Assembly (NCBI GenBank): GCA_051744845.1
Contig: JBNJDJ010000010.1
Location: 1 to 44,048 of the forward strand
Direction: 5' to 3'
DNA length: 44,048 nucleotides
Source of the DNA: JBNJDJ01 sp051744845
Lineage (GTDB): Bacteria > Bacillota > Clostridia > Peptostreptococcales > Acidaminobacteraceae
The translations under genes were made by a program, and so were the position numbers. The notes under the pieces were generated by a model. It did no database searches and was not told where the DNA came from. It was given only the letters and a program-made list of their open reading frames with translations. Below are positions 25,119 to 32,350 of this stretch, piece after piece; positions within the stretch are counted from its first letter, which is position 1, and every line of letters starts with the position of its first letter.

Positions 25119-25538
25119 TTACTCTACTTCTACTCCCATAGATCTTGCAGATCCTGCAATCATTCTTTTAGCAGCTTCAATATCTGCAGCATTTAAATCA
25201 GGTTCTTTAGCTTTTGCAATTTCTTCTAATTGAGCGTCAGTAATAGTTCCTACTTTTTCATCTCTAGGATTTCCTGATCCTGATTCAATTCCTATTGCTT
25301 TTTTAATTAAAATTGATGCAGGTGGTGTTTTTGTTATAAAATCAAACGATCTATCTTCATACACAGTAATTTCTACTGGTATAATCATACCTGCTTTATC
25401 ACTTGTCTTTGCATTAAATGCTTTACAAAATTGCATAATATTTAATCCATGTTGCCCTAATGCTGGACCAACAGGTGGTGCTGGGTTAGCTTTACCAGCT
25501 TCAATTTGTAACTTAATAACTGTTTTTACTTTAGCCAT
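25119..25538 (-). CDS. rplK: 50S ribosomal protein L11
   Basis: L11 binds the GTPase-associated region of 23S rRNA and is needed for stringent-response signalling. The 139 residues contain the proline-rich KANPAPPVGPALGQHGLNIM and the C-terminal RNA-binding domain ending AGSARSMGVEVE. It lies between nusG and rplA. The ATG has AAGGAGGCATT directly before it. Confidence 0.98.
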   Translation of the reverse strand: MAKVKTVIKLQIEAGKANPAPPVGPALGQHGLNIMQFCKAFNAKTSDKAGMIIPVEITVYEDRSFDFITKTPPASILIKKAIGIESGSGNPRDEKVGTITDAQLEEIAKAKEPDLNAADIEAAKRMIAGSARSMGVEVE

Positions 25539-25547
25539 AATGCCTCC

Positions 25548-26075
25548 TTATTTTTTCTTTACTTGATGAAAATCTAACTCTACTGGTGTTTCACGACCAA
25601 ACATCGATACTAAAACAGTAACTGTTTCTTTATCTTCGTTAACGTCCTTAATAACACCATCGAAGTTTTCAAAAGGTCCTTCTTTAACAATAACCTTATC
25701 ATCAACTTCTAAATCAATATTAACTTTTACTTTACCTTCAGTTAAACCTAAATTTTGTTCCTCTGCTTTACTAATAGGAACTGGTTTAGCGTCAGGTCCA
25801 ACAAAACCTAATACTCCTTTTACATTTCTTACAACATACCATGAATCAGTTGTTACAATCATCTTAACCAGAACATAACCTGGCATCAACTTTTTTTGTA
25901 CAACTTTCTTTTTCCCTCTTGACTTTTTGACAACTTCTTCAGTGGGAACAGTTATATCAACAATCAAATCTTCCATCTCACGATTTTTAACTAATAGTTC
26001 TAGACTTGATTTAACTTTCTTTTCATGGCCTGAATACGTATGAACCACATACCATTTTGGTTGTTGTTCAGCCAT
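25548..26075 (-). CDS. nusG: Transcription termination/antitermination factor NusG
   Basis: NusG binds elongating RNA polymerase and couples it to ribosomes through S10. The 175 residues begin with the NGN domain (PKWYVVHTYSGHEKKVKSSLE, LMPGYVLVKM). They finish with a KOW domain (VDDKVIVKEGPFENFDGVIKDV). Standard length and context (secE-nusG-rplK). Confidence 0.98.
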   Translation of the reverse strand: MAEQQPKWYVVHTYSGHEKKVKSSLELLVKNREMEDLIVDITVPTEEVVKKSRGKKKVVQKKLMPGYVLVKMIVTTDSWYVVRNVKGVLGFVGPDAKPVPISKAEEQNLGLTEGKVKVNIDLEVDDKVIVKEGPFENFDGVIKDVNEDKETVTVLVSMFGRETPVELDFHQVKKK

Positions 26076-26088
26076 TGTCTCCTCCTAA

Positions 26089-26286
26089 TTATAAAAAAAG
26101 TCCTAATCCAGCTCTAAAAACTGAATCTGCTATCCAAATACCAATTGTCACCAAAGTACATACAACAATAACAACTGTAGTGTATGAATATAGCTCTTTT
26201 TTATTTGGCCAATTAACTCTTTTTAACTCTGCTTTTACTCCCTTAAAGAAGTTTGCTAATTTGTTTCCTTTACTTTTAGATGCCAT
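26089..26286 (-). CDS. secE: Preprotein translocase subunit SecE
   Basis: SecE clamps the SecY channel. The 65-residue protein has the conserved amphipathic stretch FFKGVKAELKRVNWPNKKEL. A single transmembrane helix of about 20 residues follows, the minimal Gram-positive form. It sits between rpmG and nusG as in other Firmicutes. Confidence 0.96.
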   Translation of the reverse strand: MASKSKGNKLANFFKGVKAELKRVNWPNKKELYSYTTVVIVVCTLVTIGIWIADSVFRAGLGLFL

Positions 26287-26309
26287 AACTCCCCTTTCCG
26301 CAAATCACA

Positions 26310-26459
26310 TTACTTCGTTTCTTTATGAAGTGTGTGTGCTTTACAAAATTTACAATACTTTTTGATTTCAAGTCTGTCAGGATTATTTTTCTTATTCTTC
26401 GATGTTCTGTAATTTCTTTGATTACACTCTTCGCATGCAAGCGTTATATCTTCTCTCAT
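26310..26459 (-). CDS. rpmG: 50S ribosomal protein L33, zinc-binding form
   Basis: This short gene encodes 49 residues starting MREDITLACEECNQRNYRTSKN and ending AHTLHKETK. Two CxxC pairs (Cys9/Cys12 and Cys36/Cys39) mark the zinc-dependent L33. A GGAGGTGTAAGT sequence precedes the ATG. The location before secE matches B. subtilis rpmGB. It is the first gene of the rpmG-secE-nusG-rplK-rplA unit. Confidence 0.96.
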   Translation of the reverse strand: MREDITLACEECNQRNYRTSKNKKNNPDRLEIKKYCKFCKAHTLHKETK

Positions 26460-26509
26460 ACTTACACCTCCCTGTAAAGATAGGTACTATTCTTACACAT
26501 TACCTAAAT

Positions 26510-26538
26510 ACACTATCATATAAGATTATAAATGTCAA
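26510..26538 (-). promoter_or_regulatory. Promoter of rpmG-secE-nusG-rplK-rplA
   Basis: TTGACA (26533-26538) and TAGTGT (26510-26515) lie 17 bases apart on the minus strand, and TGA precedes the -10 box as an extended -10. The promoter directly follows the tuf2 hairpin, leaving a leader of roughly 45 bases. Confidence 0.75.
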
Positions 26539-26571
26539 ATTTTCGCTGCAATTATTATATCACAGCGAAAA
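26538..26571 (-). terminator. Terminator after tuf2
   Basis: A nine-base perfect stem (TTTTCGCTG at 26540-26548, CAGCGAAAA at 26563-26571) with a 14-base loop follows the tuf2 stop by nine bases on the minus strand. The T-run after it is short, so termination may be partial before the next promoter takes over. Confidence 0.65.
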
Positions 26572-26580
26572 CTTATAGAT

Positions 26581-27771
26581 TTATTCAACAATTTCAATAA
26601 CTGAACCTGCTCCTACAGTCTTTCCACCTTCTCTAATTGAGAATTTAAGTCCTTCTTCTATAGCTATCGGTCCAATTAATTCTATATCCATCTCTACGTT
26701 ATCTCCAGGCATGCACATCTCTACGCCTTCTGGCAAGCTTATGCTTCCTGTTATATCTGTTGTTCTAAAGTAAAATTGTGGTCTATATCCATCAAAGAAC
26801 GGCGAGTGTCTTCCACCCTCTTCTTTTTTAAGTACATATACTTGTGCTTTAAATTTAGTGTGTGGATTTATTGATCCAGGCTTAGCTAATACTTGACCTC
26901 TTTCAATTTCATCTCTTTTTACACCTCTTAATAAAAGACCTACGTTATCTCCTGCTCGTCCTTCATCAAGTTGCTTTTTAAACATTTCCACTCCTGTTAC
27001 TACAATCTCTCTTGTCTCTTCGTGGATTCCTACTAATTCTACTGTATCTTGTACATTTACGATACCTCTTTCTATTCTACCTGTAGCTACTGTACCTCTA
27101 CCTTTAATTGAAAATACATCTTCTACTGGTAATAAGAAATCTTGGTCTGTTGCTCTCTTTGGCTCTGGTATCTCATTGTCTAATATCTCTGCTAATTCTA
27201 TAATCTTGTCGCCCCACTCGCTTTCTGGCTCTTCTAGTGCTTTTAGTGCTGAACCTCTTACGATTGGTGTTTCTAATGCATCAAAATCATATTCTTCTAA
27301 TAATTCTTGTACTTCCATTTCTACTAACTCTAATAACTCTTCGTCATCTACCATATCGCATTTGTTTAAAAATACTACTAATTGTGGTACTCCTACCTGA
27401 CGAGCTAATAATATATGCTCTCTTGTTTGAGGCATTGGTCCATCTGCTGCTGATACTACTAAGATAGATCCGTCCATCTGTGCTGCACCTGTTATCATAT
27501 TCTTTACATAATCAGCATGCCCTGGACAATCTACGTGTGCGTAGTGTCTATTTTCTGTTTCATATTCTACGTGCGCTGAAGATATTGTTATTCCTCTTTC
27601 TCTTTCTTCTGGTGCTTTATCAATATTTTCAAAATCTACATTTGTACCTGTTCCTAACCTAGTACTTAACACCTTTGTTATTGCTGCTGTTAAAGTTGTC
27701 TTTCCGTGATCTACGTGTCCTATTGTTCCTACATTAAGATGTGGCTTATTTCTTTCAAATACTTCTGCCAT
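26581..27771 (-). CDS. tuf: Elongation factor Tu, copy 2
   Basis: This is a second complete EF-Tu gene of 396 residues, with the same GTPase motifs as copy 1. It differs only at residue 395 (Val here, Thr in copy 1), plus synonymous changes in the last few codons. It sits between sigH and rpmG, 18 bases after the sigH stop, so it is probably transcribed with the cysS-sigH operon. It is followed by a hairpin terminator. The near-perfect identity to copy 1 points to gene conversion or recent duplication. Confidence 0.98.
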   Translation of the reverse strand: MAEVFERNKPHLNVGTIGHVDHGKTTLTAAITKVLSTRLGTGTNVDFENIDKAPEERERGITISSAHVEYETENRHYAHVDCPGHADYVKNMITGAAQMDGSILVVSAADGPMPQTREHILLARQVGVPQLVVFLNKCDMVDDEELLELVEMEVQELLEEYDFDALETPIVRGSALKALEEPESEWGDKIIELAEILDNEIPEPKRATDQDFLLPVEDVFSIKGRGTVATGRIERGIVNVQDTVELVGIHEETREIVVTGVEMFKKQLDEGRAGDNVGLLLRGVKRDEIERGQVLAKPGSINPHTKFKAQVYVLKKEEGGRHSPFFDGYRPQFYFRTTDITGSISLPEGVEMCMPGDNVEMDIELIGPIAIEEGLKFSIREGGKTVGAGSVIEIVE

Positions 27772-27795
27772 TTTAAATCCTCCTTAAAATTAATC
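26590..27795. repeat. 1,206-bp direct repeat, copy B (tuf2)
   Basis: This block is identical to 11361-12566. It extends past the tuf start codon through the AAGGAGG site and into the last GAT codon and TAA stop of sigH, where copy A has the last GAT codon and stop of fusA. Beyond base 27795 the sequences are unrelated. Confidence 0.95.
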
Positions 27796-28422
27796 ATATA
27801 TATCCAAATGCTTAGACAGTTTATTTTTTATTCTCTGCAAAGCATTATCGACTGATTTATTATTTATTAACAACTTATCAGCTATATCTTTATAAGACAA
27901 ACCTTCTAAGTATAAAAAAAACACTTTCAATTCTAAAGAACTTAATAATTTACCAACTTGTTTTTCTATATGTTTTCTTTGTTCTCTAGAAATAACTAAT
28001 TTTTCTGGATTTATAGTTTCCTCTTTTTCTAAAATATCTATTAATGAATTATTACCTTCATCAGAAATCAATTTATTTAAAGAAACATATGAATTAAGTG
28101 GAACATGTTTTTTTCTATTTGCCCTTTTTATTGCTGTTATAATTTGTCTTGTAACACAAAGGTTTGCAAATGTAGCAAAGGAAGCCCTTTTAGAATCATC
28201 ATAATCTTCAATTGCTTTATATATTCCAATCATTCCTTCTTGAATAATATCTTCTTTAGATCCTCCAACTATAAAATATAAACTAGCTTTAGATTTTATC
28301 ATATACATATATTTTCTAATTAAATACTCTTGAGCATTACTCTTTTTATTTTTTGCAATTTTAACTAATTCAGTTTCATCAATTTTTGAATATTTTTCTT
28401 TTAAAGTATGTATATCCCCCAA
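27790..28422 (-). CDS. sigH: RNA polymerase sigma factor SigH (Spo0H family)
   Basis: SigH drives post-exponential, competence or sporulation genes in Firmicutes. The 210 residues align well with the family. Region 2 includes SKEDIIQEGMIGIYKAIEDYD and SFATFANLCVTRQIITAIKRA. Region 4 includes LSSLELKVFFLYLEGLSYKDIA and NKSVDNALQRIKNKL. No canonical start is closer than TTG at 28422. The only strong ribosome binding site (AAGGAGGTGAA, 28458-28468) lies some 35 bases upstream, separated by a hairpin that would bring the two together. No promoter is evident in the 61-base gap, so it is read from the cysS operon. Presence of sigH does not prove sporulation. Confidence 0.95.
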   Translation of the reverse strand: MGDIHTLKEKYSKIDETELVKIAKNKKSNAQEYLIRKYMYMIKSKASLYFIVGGSKEDIIQEGMIGIYKAIEDYDDSKRASFATFANLCVTRQIITAIKRANRKKHVPLNSYVSLNKLISDEGNNSLIDILEKEETINPEKLVISREQRKHIEKQVGKLLSSLELKVFFLYLEGLSYKDIADKLLINNKSVDNALQRIKNKLSKHLDIYD

Positions 28423-28468
28423 TATGATATGGCTTAATTTAAAAACAAATTAAAGCCTTCACCTCCTT
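28423..28468 (-). promoter_or_regulatory. Structured ribosome binding site of sigH
   Basis: On the minus strand AAGGAGGTGAA (28458-28468) is followed immediately by an inverted repeat of ten pairs with one bulge (28447-28457 with 28431-28440, six-base loop). Eight bases later comes the TTG start. If the hairpin folds, the distance from the end of AAGGAGG to the start falls from 39 to 12 unpaired bases, compatible with initiation. Confidence 0.6.
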
Positions 28469-28483
28469 AATTAAAATCAAATT

Positions 28484-29014
28484 TTAGTCATTTTTTAACT
28501 TTTCTAATTTTTTTAAAGTCTCAATATCTAAGTTCCCATTTAATTTTTCTTGTTCTTCTTTTCTTTTCTTTTCTTTAATATAAACTAATTCTAATCTTTT
28601 TTCAATATCTTCTATACGATTTTTAAATTCAAGCGGTGTTATTCTAATAGCACCATTTCCTAAAACATTTTGTTGTTCGGCATAATCAAATGTTACAACT
28701 TTTATAATATTCCTTCTATCTTTAGCAAGTCTTGAAACTAACTTTTCTATGTATGAATCGGCATTTACTTTTTCCTTAGTATAAACTACTGTAATGCCTT
28801 TCATATTTACTTCAGTTCCTTTATTACCTTCAACATAATGTGCATCAAATACTAAAATGATTTTTTCATTAGTTGAATGCTTGTAATTTATTAATTTATC
28901 TATTAGTAAATCTCTAGAATGTTCTAAGTCATCAATAGCATCTTTTAAATTAGGCCAAGCATTAATAACATTATACCCATCAACAATTGTAATTTTCTTT
29001 CTATTTATCTTCAT
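28484..29014 (-). CDS. yacP: YacP/Rae1-type NYN-domain endoribonuclease
   Basis: The protein matches the NYN (PIN-like) RNase found between rlmB and sigH in Firmicutes. The B. subtilis member cleaves mRNA in the ribosomal A site. The acidic residues of the fold are visible in TIVDGYNVIN, ILVFDAHYVEG, NADSYIEKLV and VVTFDYAEQ. The tail (about residues 140-176) is highly charged and probably helical. The start overlaps the rlmB end by 14 bases and lacks a well-placed ribosome binding site, suggesting translational coupling. Confidence 0.9.
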   Translation of the reverse strand: MKINRKKITIVDGYNVINAWPNLKDAIDDLEHSRDLLIDKLINYKHSTNEKIILVFDAHYVEGNKGTEVNMKGITVVYTKEKVNADSYIEKLVSRLAKDRRNIIKVVTFDYAEQQNVLGNGAIRITPLEFKNRIEDIEKRLELVYIKEKKRKEEQEKLNGNLDIETLKKLEKLKND

Positions 29015-29732
29015 AATTTTTTTGTCTTAAAACCTCATACATTAAAACGGAAGCTGCGACAGAAGCATTTAAAGATTCTATTTTGCCTAGCATTGGAATT
29101 TTTACTAAAAAATCACATTTTTCTTTAACTAAACGTCTCATTCCACTACTTTCACTTCCAATTACGACTCCAATATTTCCTTTGAAATCAGATTCAAAAT
29201 GTGTTTTGGTTCCTTCAACGTCTGTTCCAGTAATCCAAAAACCATTATCTTTTAAAAAGTCTATAGTTCTAGCAATATTTGTTACTTTACAAACTTTAAT
29301 ATATTCAGTTGCTCCTACACTAACATTTGTAACGACCGGTGTAATATCTACTGCTCTATTTTTAGGTATAATAACACAATCTACATTTGTTGCATCTGCA
29401 GTTCTTAAAATAGCTCCTAAATTATGCGGATCTTTAATAGAATCACATATTAAAACAAACCCATCATTAATATCTTTTATAATACTTTTTAGATTGCTAT
29501 ATTCATAATCCTTTGTAAGTGCAATAATCCCTTGAGGATTAGATATAGTTTTTGCCTGTTTAAATTCTTCTCTTTTAAGAAAATTAATTTCAATATTTTT
29601 CTTATTTGCTAAATCTATAATTTCTTTAATAGAGTCTCTTTTAACTCCTTCAGCAATTAAGATTTCATATACTATTTTTTCAGTTTTTAATAATTCTCTT
29701 ACTGCATTTCTACCTTGTATTTTTCTCGCCAT
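29001..29732 (-). CDS. rlmB: 23S rRNA 2'-O-methyltransferase RlmB/TrmH family
   Basis: This SPOUT-fold methyltransferase probably modifies 23S rRNA or tRNA ribose. The 243 residues have an N-terminal substrate-binding domain (KIQGRNAVRELLKTE). The three SpoU motifs follow: DPHNLGAILRTADA, VVIGSESSGMRRL and IPMLGKIESLNASVAASVLMYE. The ATG at 29732 has AAGGAGATAATT directly before it. The in-frame ATG six codons earlier has its own codons overlapping that site and is rejected. The gene overlaps its upstream neighbour by 23 bases and yacP by 14. The exact target nucleotide cannot be told from sequence. Confidence 0.93.
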   Translation of the reverse strand: MARKIQGRNAVRELLKTEKIVYEILIAEGVKRDSIKEIIDLANKKNIEINFLKREEFKQAKTISNPQGIIALTKDYEYSNLKSIIKDINDGFVLICDSIKDPHNLGAILRTADATNVDCVIIPKNRAVDITPVVTNVSVGATEYIKVCKVTNIARTIDFLKDNGFWITGTDVEGTKTHFESDFKGNIGVVIGSESSGMRRLVKEKCDFLVKIPMLGKIESLNASVAASVLMYEVLRQKNYEDK

Positions 29733-30057
29733 AATTATCTCCTTTGTCATATTTAATTTTAACTAAAGTATTTGAAAAAGGAAAATAACCTAGTATATAT
29801 TTTCTAATCTTTCCAACAAAGACTATTTTTTCCTCTTTAACTTCCTTTTCAATATTTGTTAGTCTATAAACTATAAATTTATTATCATATTTTTGTTTTA
29901 TTAGCTGATCAATATCTTTTGCAAATCTTTTTTGTTCATCGTTTATTTCATCTATATTAATTGGATCTAAATAAATAGATTTAAATCCTAAAAAGATTAT
30001 TAAAACAAATACAATACTAAGCATTATTTTTTCTTTTTTATTTTTTATTTTTTTCAT
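29710..30057 (-). CDS. Small single-pass membrane protein, unknown function
   Basis: I do not recognise this 115-residue protein. It begins with a lysine-rich cytoplasmic segment (MKKIKNKKEK), followed by one hydrophobic helix (about residues 12-31, IMLSIVFVLIIFLGFKSIYL). An extracytoplasmic domain with a probable helix and two beta strands then includes KIVFVGKIRKYILGYFPFSNTLVKIKY. It overlaps mrnC by 20 bases at its start and rlmB by 23 at its end, so it is locked into the cysS-sigH operon. The ribosome binding site is weak (AAAGGA 13 bases upstream), consistent with coupling to mrnC. Confidence 0.75.
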   Translation of the reverse strand: MKKIKNKKEKIMLSIVFVLIIFLGFKSIYLDPINIDEINDEQKRFAKDIDQLIKQKYDNKFIVYRLTNIEKEVKEEKIVFVGKIRKYILGYFPFSNTLVKIKYDKGDNYGEKNTR

Positions 30058-30472
30058 TTAGCAAATCAATTCCTTTAGAAATAATTTCTATAATTCTTTC
30101 TTCTCTATTTTTTAAATAAAGAAAACCTATTAATGCTTCTAGACCAGTAGCATATCTATAATCACTAACATCGGCATTTCTAGGAACATTTCCTTTTTGG
30201 TTTCTACCTCTTTTTAAAGTTTGCCATTCCTCTTTTGTTAAAAACTCTTTTAAATTTCTAGCTATATATCCTTGAGAAGAAGCATTTACGTATTTAATTG
30301 CTTCTTTATTAATTTTATTTACTTTTCCCTTTACTTTATTTAGTAAATAAGTCCTAATATACAAATCAAATACTGAATCACCTAAATATGCTAATTTTAA
30401 AGGACTCATCATAGTAATCTCATCTTTAGTTAATTTTGTAACCTTTACTTTTTTTAAAAACTTGCTTTTCAT
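30038..30472 (-). CDS. mrnC: Mini-ribonuclease III
   Basis: Mini-III is an RNase III catalytic domain lacking the double-stranded-RNA-binding domain; it matures 23S rRNA. The 144 residues contain the key stretch SPLKLAYLGDSVFDLYIRTYLL with the catalytic aspartate and the second acidic motif ATGLEALIGFLYL. The VNASSQGYIARNL segment is also typical. Its ATG directly abuts the cysS stop (TAAATG). The pairing cysS-mrnC-rlmB is conserved in Firmicutes. Confidence 0.95.
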   Translation of the reverse strand: MKSKFLKKVKVTKLTKDEITMMSPLKLAYLGDSVFDLYIRTYLLNKVKGKVNKINKEAIKYVNASSQGYIARNLKEFLTKEEWQTLKRGRNQKGNVPRNADVSDYRYATGLEALIGFLYLKNREERIIEIISKGIDLLNEKNKK

Positions 30473-31858
30473 TTATTTTTTCTTTCTCCATTTCACACCT
30501 TCAGGTGTATCCATTAATTCAATTCCTTTTTCTTCTAACTCATCTCTTATTTCATCAGCTAATTGATAATTCTTATTTTTTCTAGCCTTTTGTCTTTTGT
30601 CTATCATCTCTTGTATTTCTTCATCATTAATTTTTTCTTGTTTTACTATCCCTAAAACATTTGTTAATTCGTTAAAAATTTTCAAACTATATTCAATCGT
30701 TTCCTTAGAAGAGTTGTTATCTAATAACTTATTTAAATCTTTAGTCAATTCAAATATAGCTGCTATTCCATTAGCTGTATTAAAATCATCATCCATCATT
30801 TTTATAAAATCTTTTTTATGCTTATTAACTTTCTTTTCTACATCTTTATTTAAATTTGAAGCTTTAGCATTTTTTAATAAAAACTCCATATTATTTTTGG
30901 CATTATATAATCTATCTAATCCATTAGCAGCCGATTTAATTAAATCTTCGCTAAAATTTATAGGACTTCTATAATGAGCAGAAAGTAAAAAGAATCTAAT
31001 AATTTCAGGATCATATTTTTCTAAAATTTCTCTAACTGTAAAAAAGTTTCCTTTTGATTTACTCATCTTTTTATTGTCAATATTAATATATCCATTATGC
31101 ATCCAGTAATTTACATACTTTTTGCCAGTTTTAGATTCTGATTGAGCAATTTCATTTTCATGATGAGGAAAAGTTAAATCTTGTCCACCAGCATGAATAT
31201 CTAAAGTGTCTCCTAAAATAGATGTAGACATTACTGAACATTCAATATGCCAACCTGGTCTACCTTCTCCCCAAGGAGCTTCCCAACTAGGTTCATTTGG
31301 TTTTTTTGCTTTCCAAAGAGTAAAATCAAGTGCATTATGTTTTTCACTATTTTCTTTTATTCTAGAACCAATATCTAATTCTTTAATATCTTGTTTAGCT
31401 AGTTTTCCATAATTTTCAACATTTTCAGCTCTAAAATACACATTACCATTTACAGAATACGCATAATCTTTATCTAATAAAACTTGTATAAAATCAATTA
31501 TTTCATCAATAGTTTCACTAACTTTAGGATAAACATCAGCTCTTTGAATACCTAAAGCATCTGCATCTTTAAAATATTCTTCAATAAATTTCTCACTAAT
31601 TTCTTTTGGTGACTTATCTAATTTATTTGCCTTATTTATTATTTTATCATCTATATCAGTAAAATTTTGTACATATTTAACATTATAACCTTTATATTCT
31701 AAATAATTTCTAAACGCATCGAATAGTAAAAATGGTCTTGCATTCCCAATATGAAAATAATCATATACTGTCGGACCACAGACATACATTTTAACTTCAG
31801 GTGGATTCATAGGCTTAAAAACTTCTTTTTTTCTTGTCAAAGTATTATAAATTTTCAC
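30473..31858 (-). CDS. cysS: Cysteinyl-tRNA synthetase
   Basis: This class I synthetase attaches cysteine to its tRNA. The 461 residues have the HIGH-type motif FHIGNARPFLLF and zinc ligands in YVCGPT, WHIECSVMS and PHHENE. The KMSKSKGN catalytic loop and a short C-terminal domain are also present. Translation starts at GTG with AAGGAGGA a few bases upstream. It is the first gene of the minus-strand operon running to sigH and tuf2. Confidence 0.97.
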   Translation of the reverse strand: MKIYNTLTRKKEVFKPMNPPEVKMYVCGPTVYDYFHIGNARPFLLFDAFRNYLEYKGYNVKYVQNFTDIDDKIINKANKLDKSPKEISEKFIEEYFKDADALGIQRADVYPKVSETIDEIIDFIQVLLDKDYAYSVNGNVYFRAENVENYGKLAKQDIKELDIGSRIKENSEKHNALDFTLWKAKKPNEPSWEAPWGEGRPGWHIECSVMSTSILGDTLDIHAGGQDLTFPHHENEIAQSESKTGKKYVNYWMHNGYINIDNKKMSKSKGNFFTVREILEKYDPEIIRFFLLSAHYRSPINFSEDLIKSAANGLDRLYNAKNNMEFLLKNAKASNLNKDVEKKVNKHKKDFIKMMDDDFNTANGIAAIFELTKDLNKLLDNNSSKETIEYSLKIFNELTNVLGIVKQEKINDEEIQEMIDKRQKARKNKNYQLADEIRDELEEKGIELMDTPEGVKWRKKK

Positions 31859-31884
31859 AATTTCCTCCTTATTTTCTTATATTA

Positions 31885-31913
31885 AATTTATCAAATTTAT
31901 CAACTTTTTTCAA
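31885..31913 (-). promoter_or_regulatory. Likely promoter of the cysS operon
   Basis: TTGAAA (31908-31913) and TAAATT (31885-31890) on the minus strand are 17 bases apart, giving a leader of about 20 bases. An overlapping alternative (TTGATA with TATAAG at 16 bases) is also possible, so the exact start is uncertain. Confidence 0.55.
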
Positions 31914-31985
31914 GTGTTTTAAAATGTTTAATTAGGTATATTTAAAAAATTCTTTAACTAACTTTCAATTTGATTTTAATTAATA

Positions 31986-31991
31986 TATAAT
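31986..31991 (+). promoter_or_regulatory. -10 element before the cysteine-rich gene
   Basis: A perfect TATAAT lies 33 bases before the plus-strand gene at 32025, but no good -35 box stands 17 bases upstream (TTTCAA is the best). It is the only promoter-like signal on this strand in the divergent cysS gap. Confidence 0.45.
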
Positions 31992-32024
31992 GTAGATAGA
32001 TTTGAAAAAATAGGAGGTCTCTTT

Positions 32025-32282
32025 ATGAGTGAAAATTATAAGTTTGTTCAAAACTCAAATTGTGAATATTTTCCTTGTCACAAAGGAATAGATAAAAACG
32101 AATTCAATTGTTTATTTTGTTATTGTCCATTATATATGCTAGGTAAAGATTGTGGAGGAAATTTTACATATAACAATGGTATTAAAGACTGTTCAAGTTG
32201 CACTATCCCTCATGGACCTAATAGCTATAGCTATATTATGGAAAAAATGCAGTTAGTAATTGAAAGAACAAGAAAAAAATAA
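32025..32282 (+). CDS. Cysteine-rich small-domain protein (probable metal binder)
   Basis: The 85-residue protein carries eight cysteines in a compact pattern: CEYFPCHK, FNCLFCYCPLY, DCGGNF and DCSSCTIPHGP. This matches the cysteine-rich small-domain family of anaerobic bacteria and archaea, thought to bind zinc or another metal. No function is established that I can name. A TAGGAGGTC site precedes the ATG. It lies 68 bases before gltX on the same strand with no terminator between, so the two may be co-transcribed. Confidence 0.88.
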   Translation: MSENYKFVQNSNCEYFPCHKGIDKNEFNCLFCYCPLYMLGKDCGGNFTYNNGIKDCSSCTIPHGPNSYSYIMEKMQLVIERTRKK

Positions 32283-32350
32283 TTTTTTCTTTATTTAAAT
32301 AAAATTTTATTATATTATTAAAGAAGTGTATTAGAAATTAGGAGGTTATT

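Noticed and set aside
26460..26580. Possible tRNA gene between rpmG and tuf2, as seen in some bacteria
   Set aside because: The gap holds only the tuf2 hairpin, a promoter and a leader; no cloverleaf or T-loop sequence is visible.
28423..28483. Independent promoter for sigH
   Set aside because: No plausible -35/-10 pair fits in the 61-base gap; the space is occupied by the ribosome binding site and hairpin.
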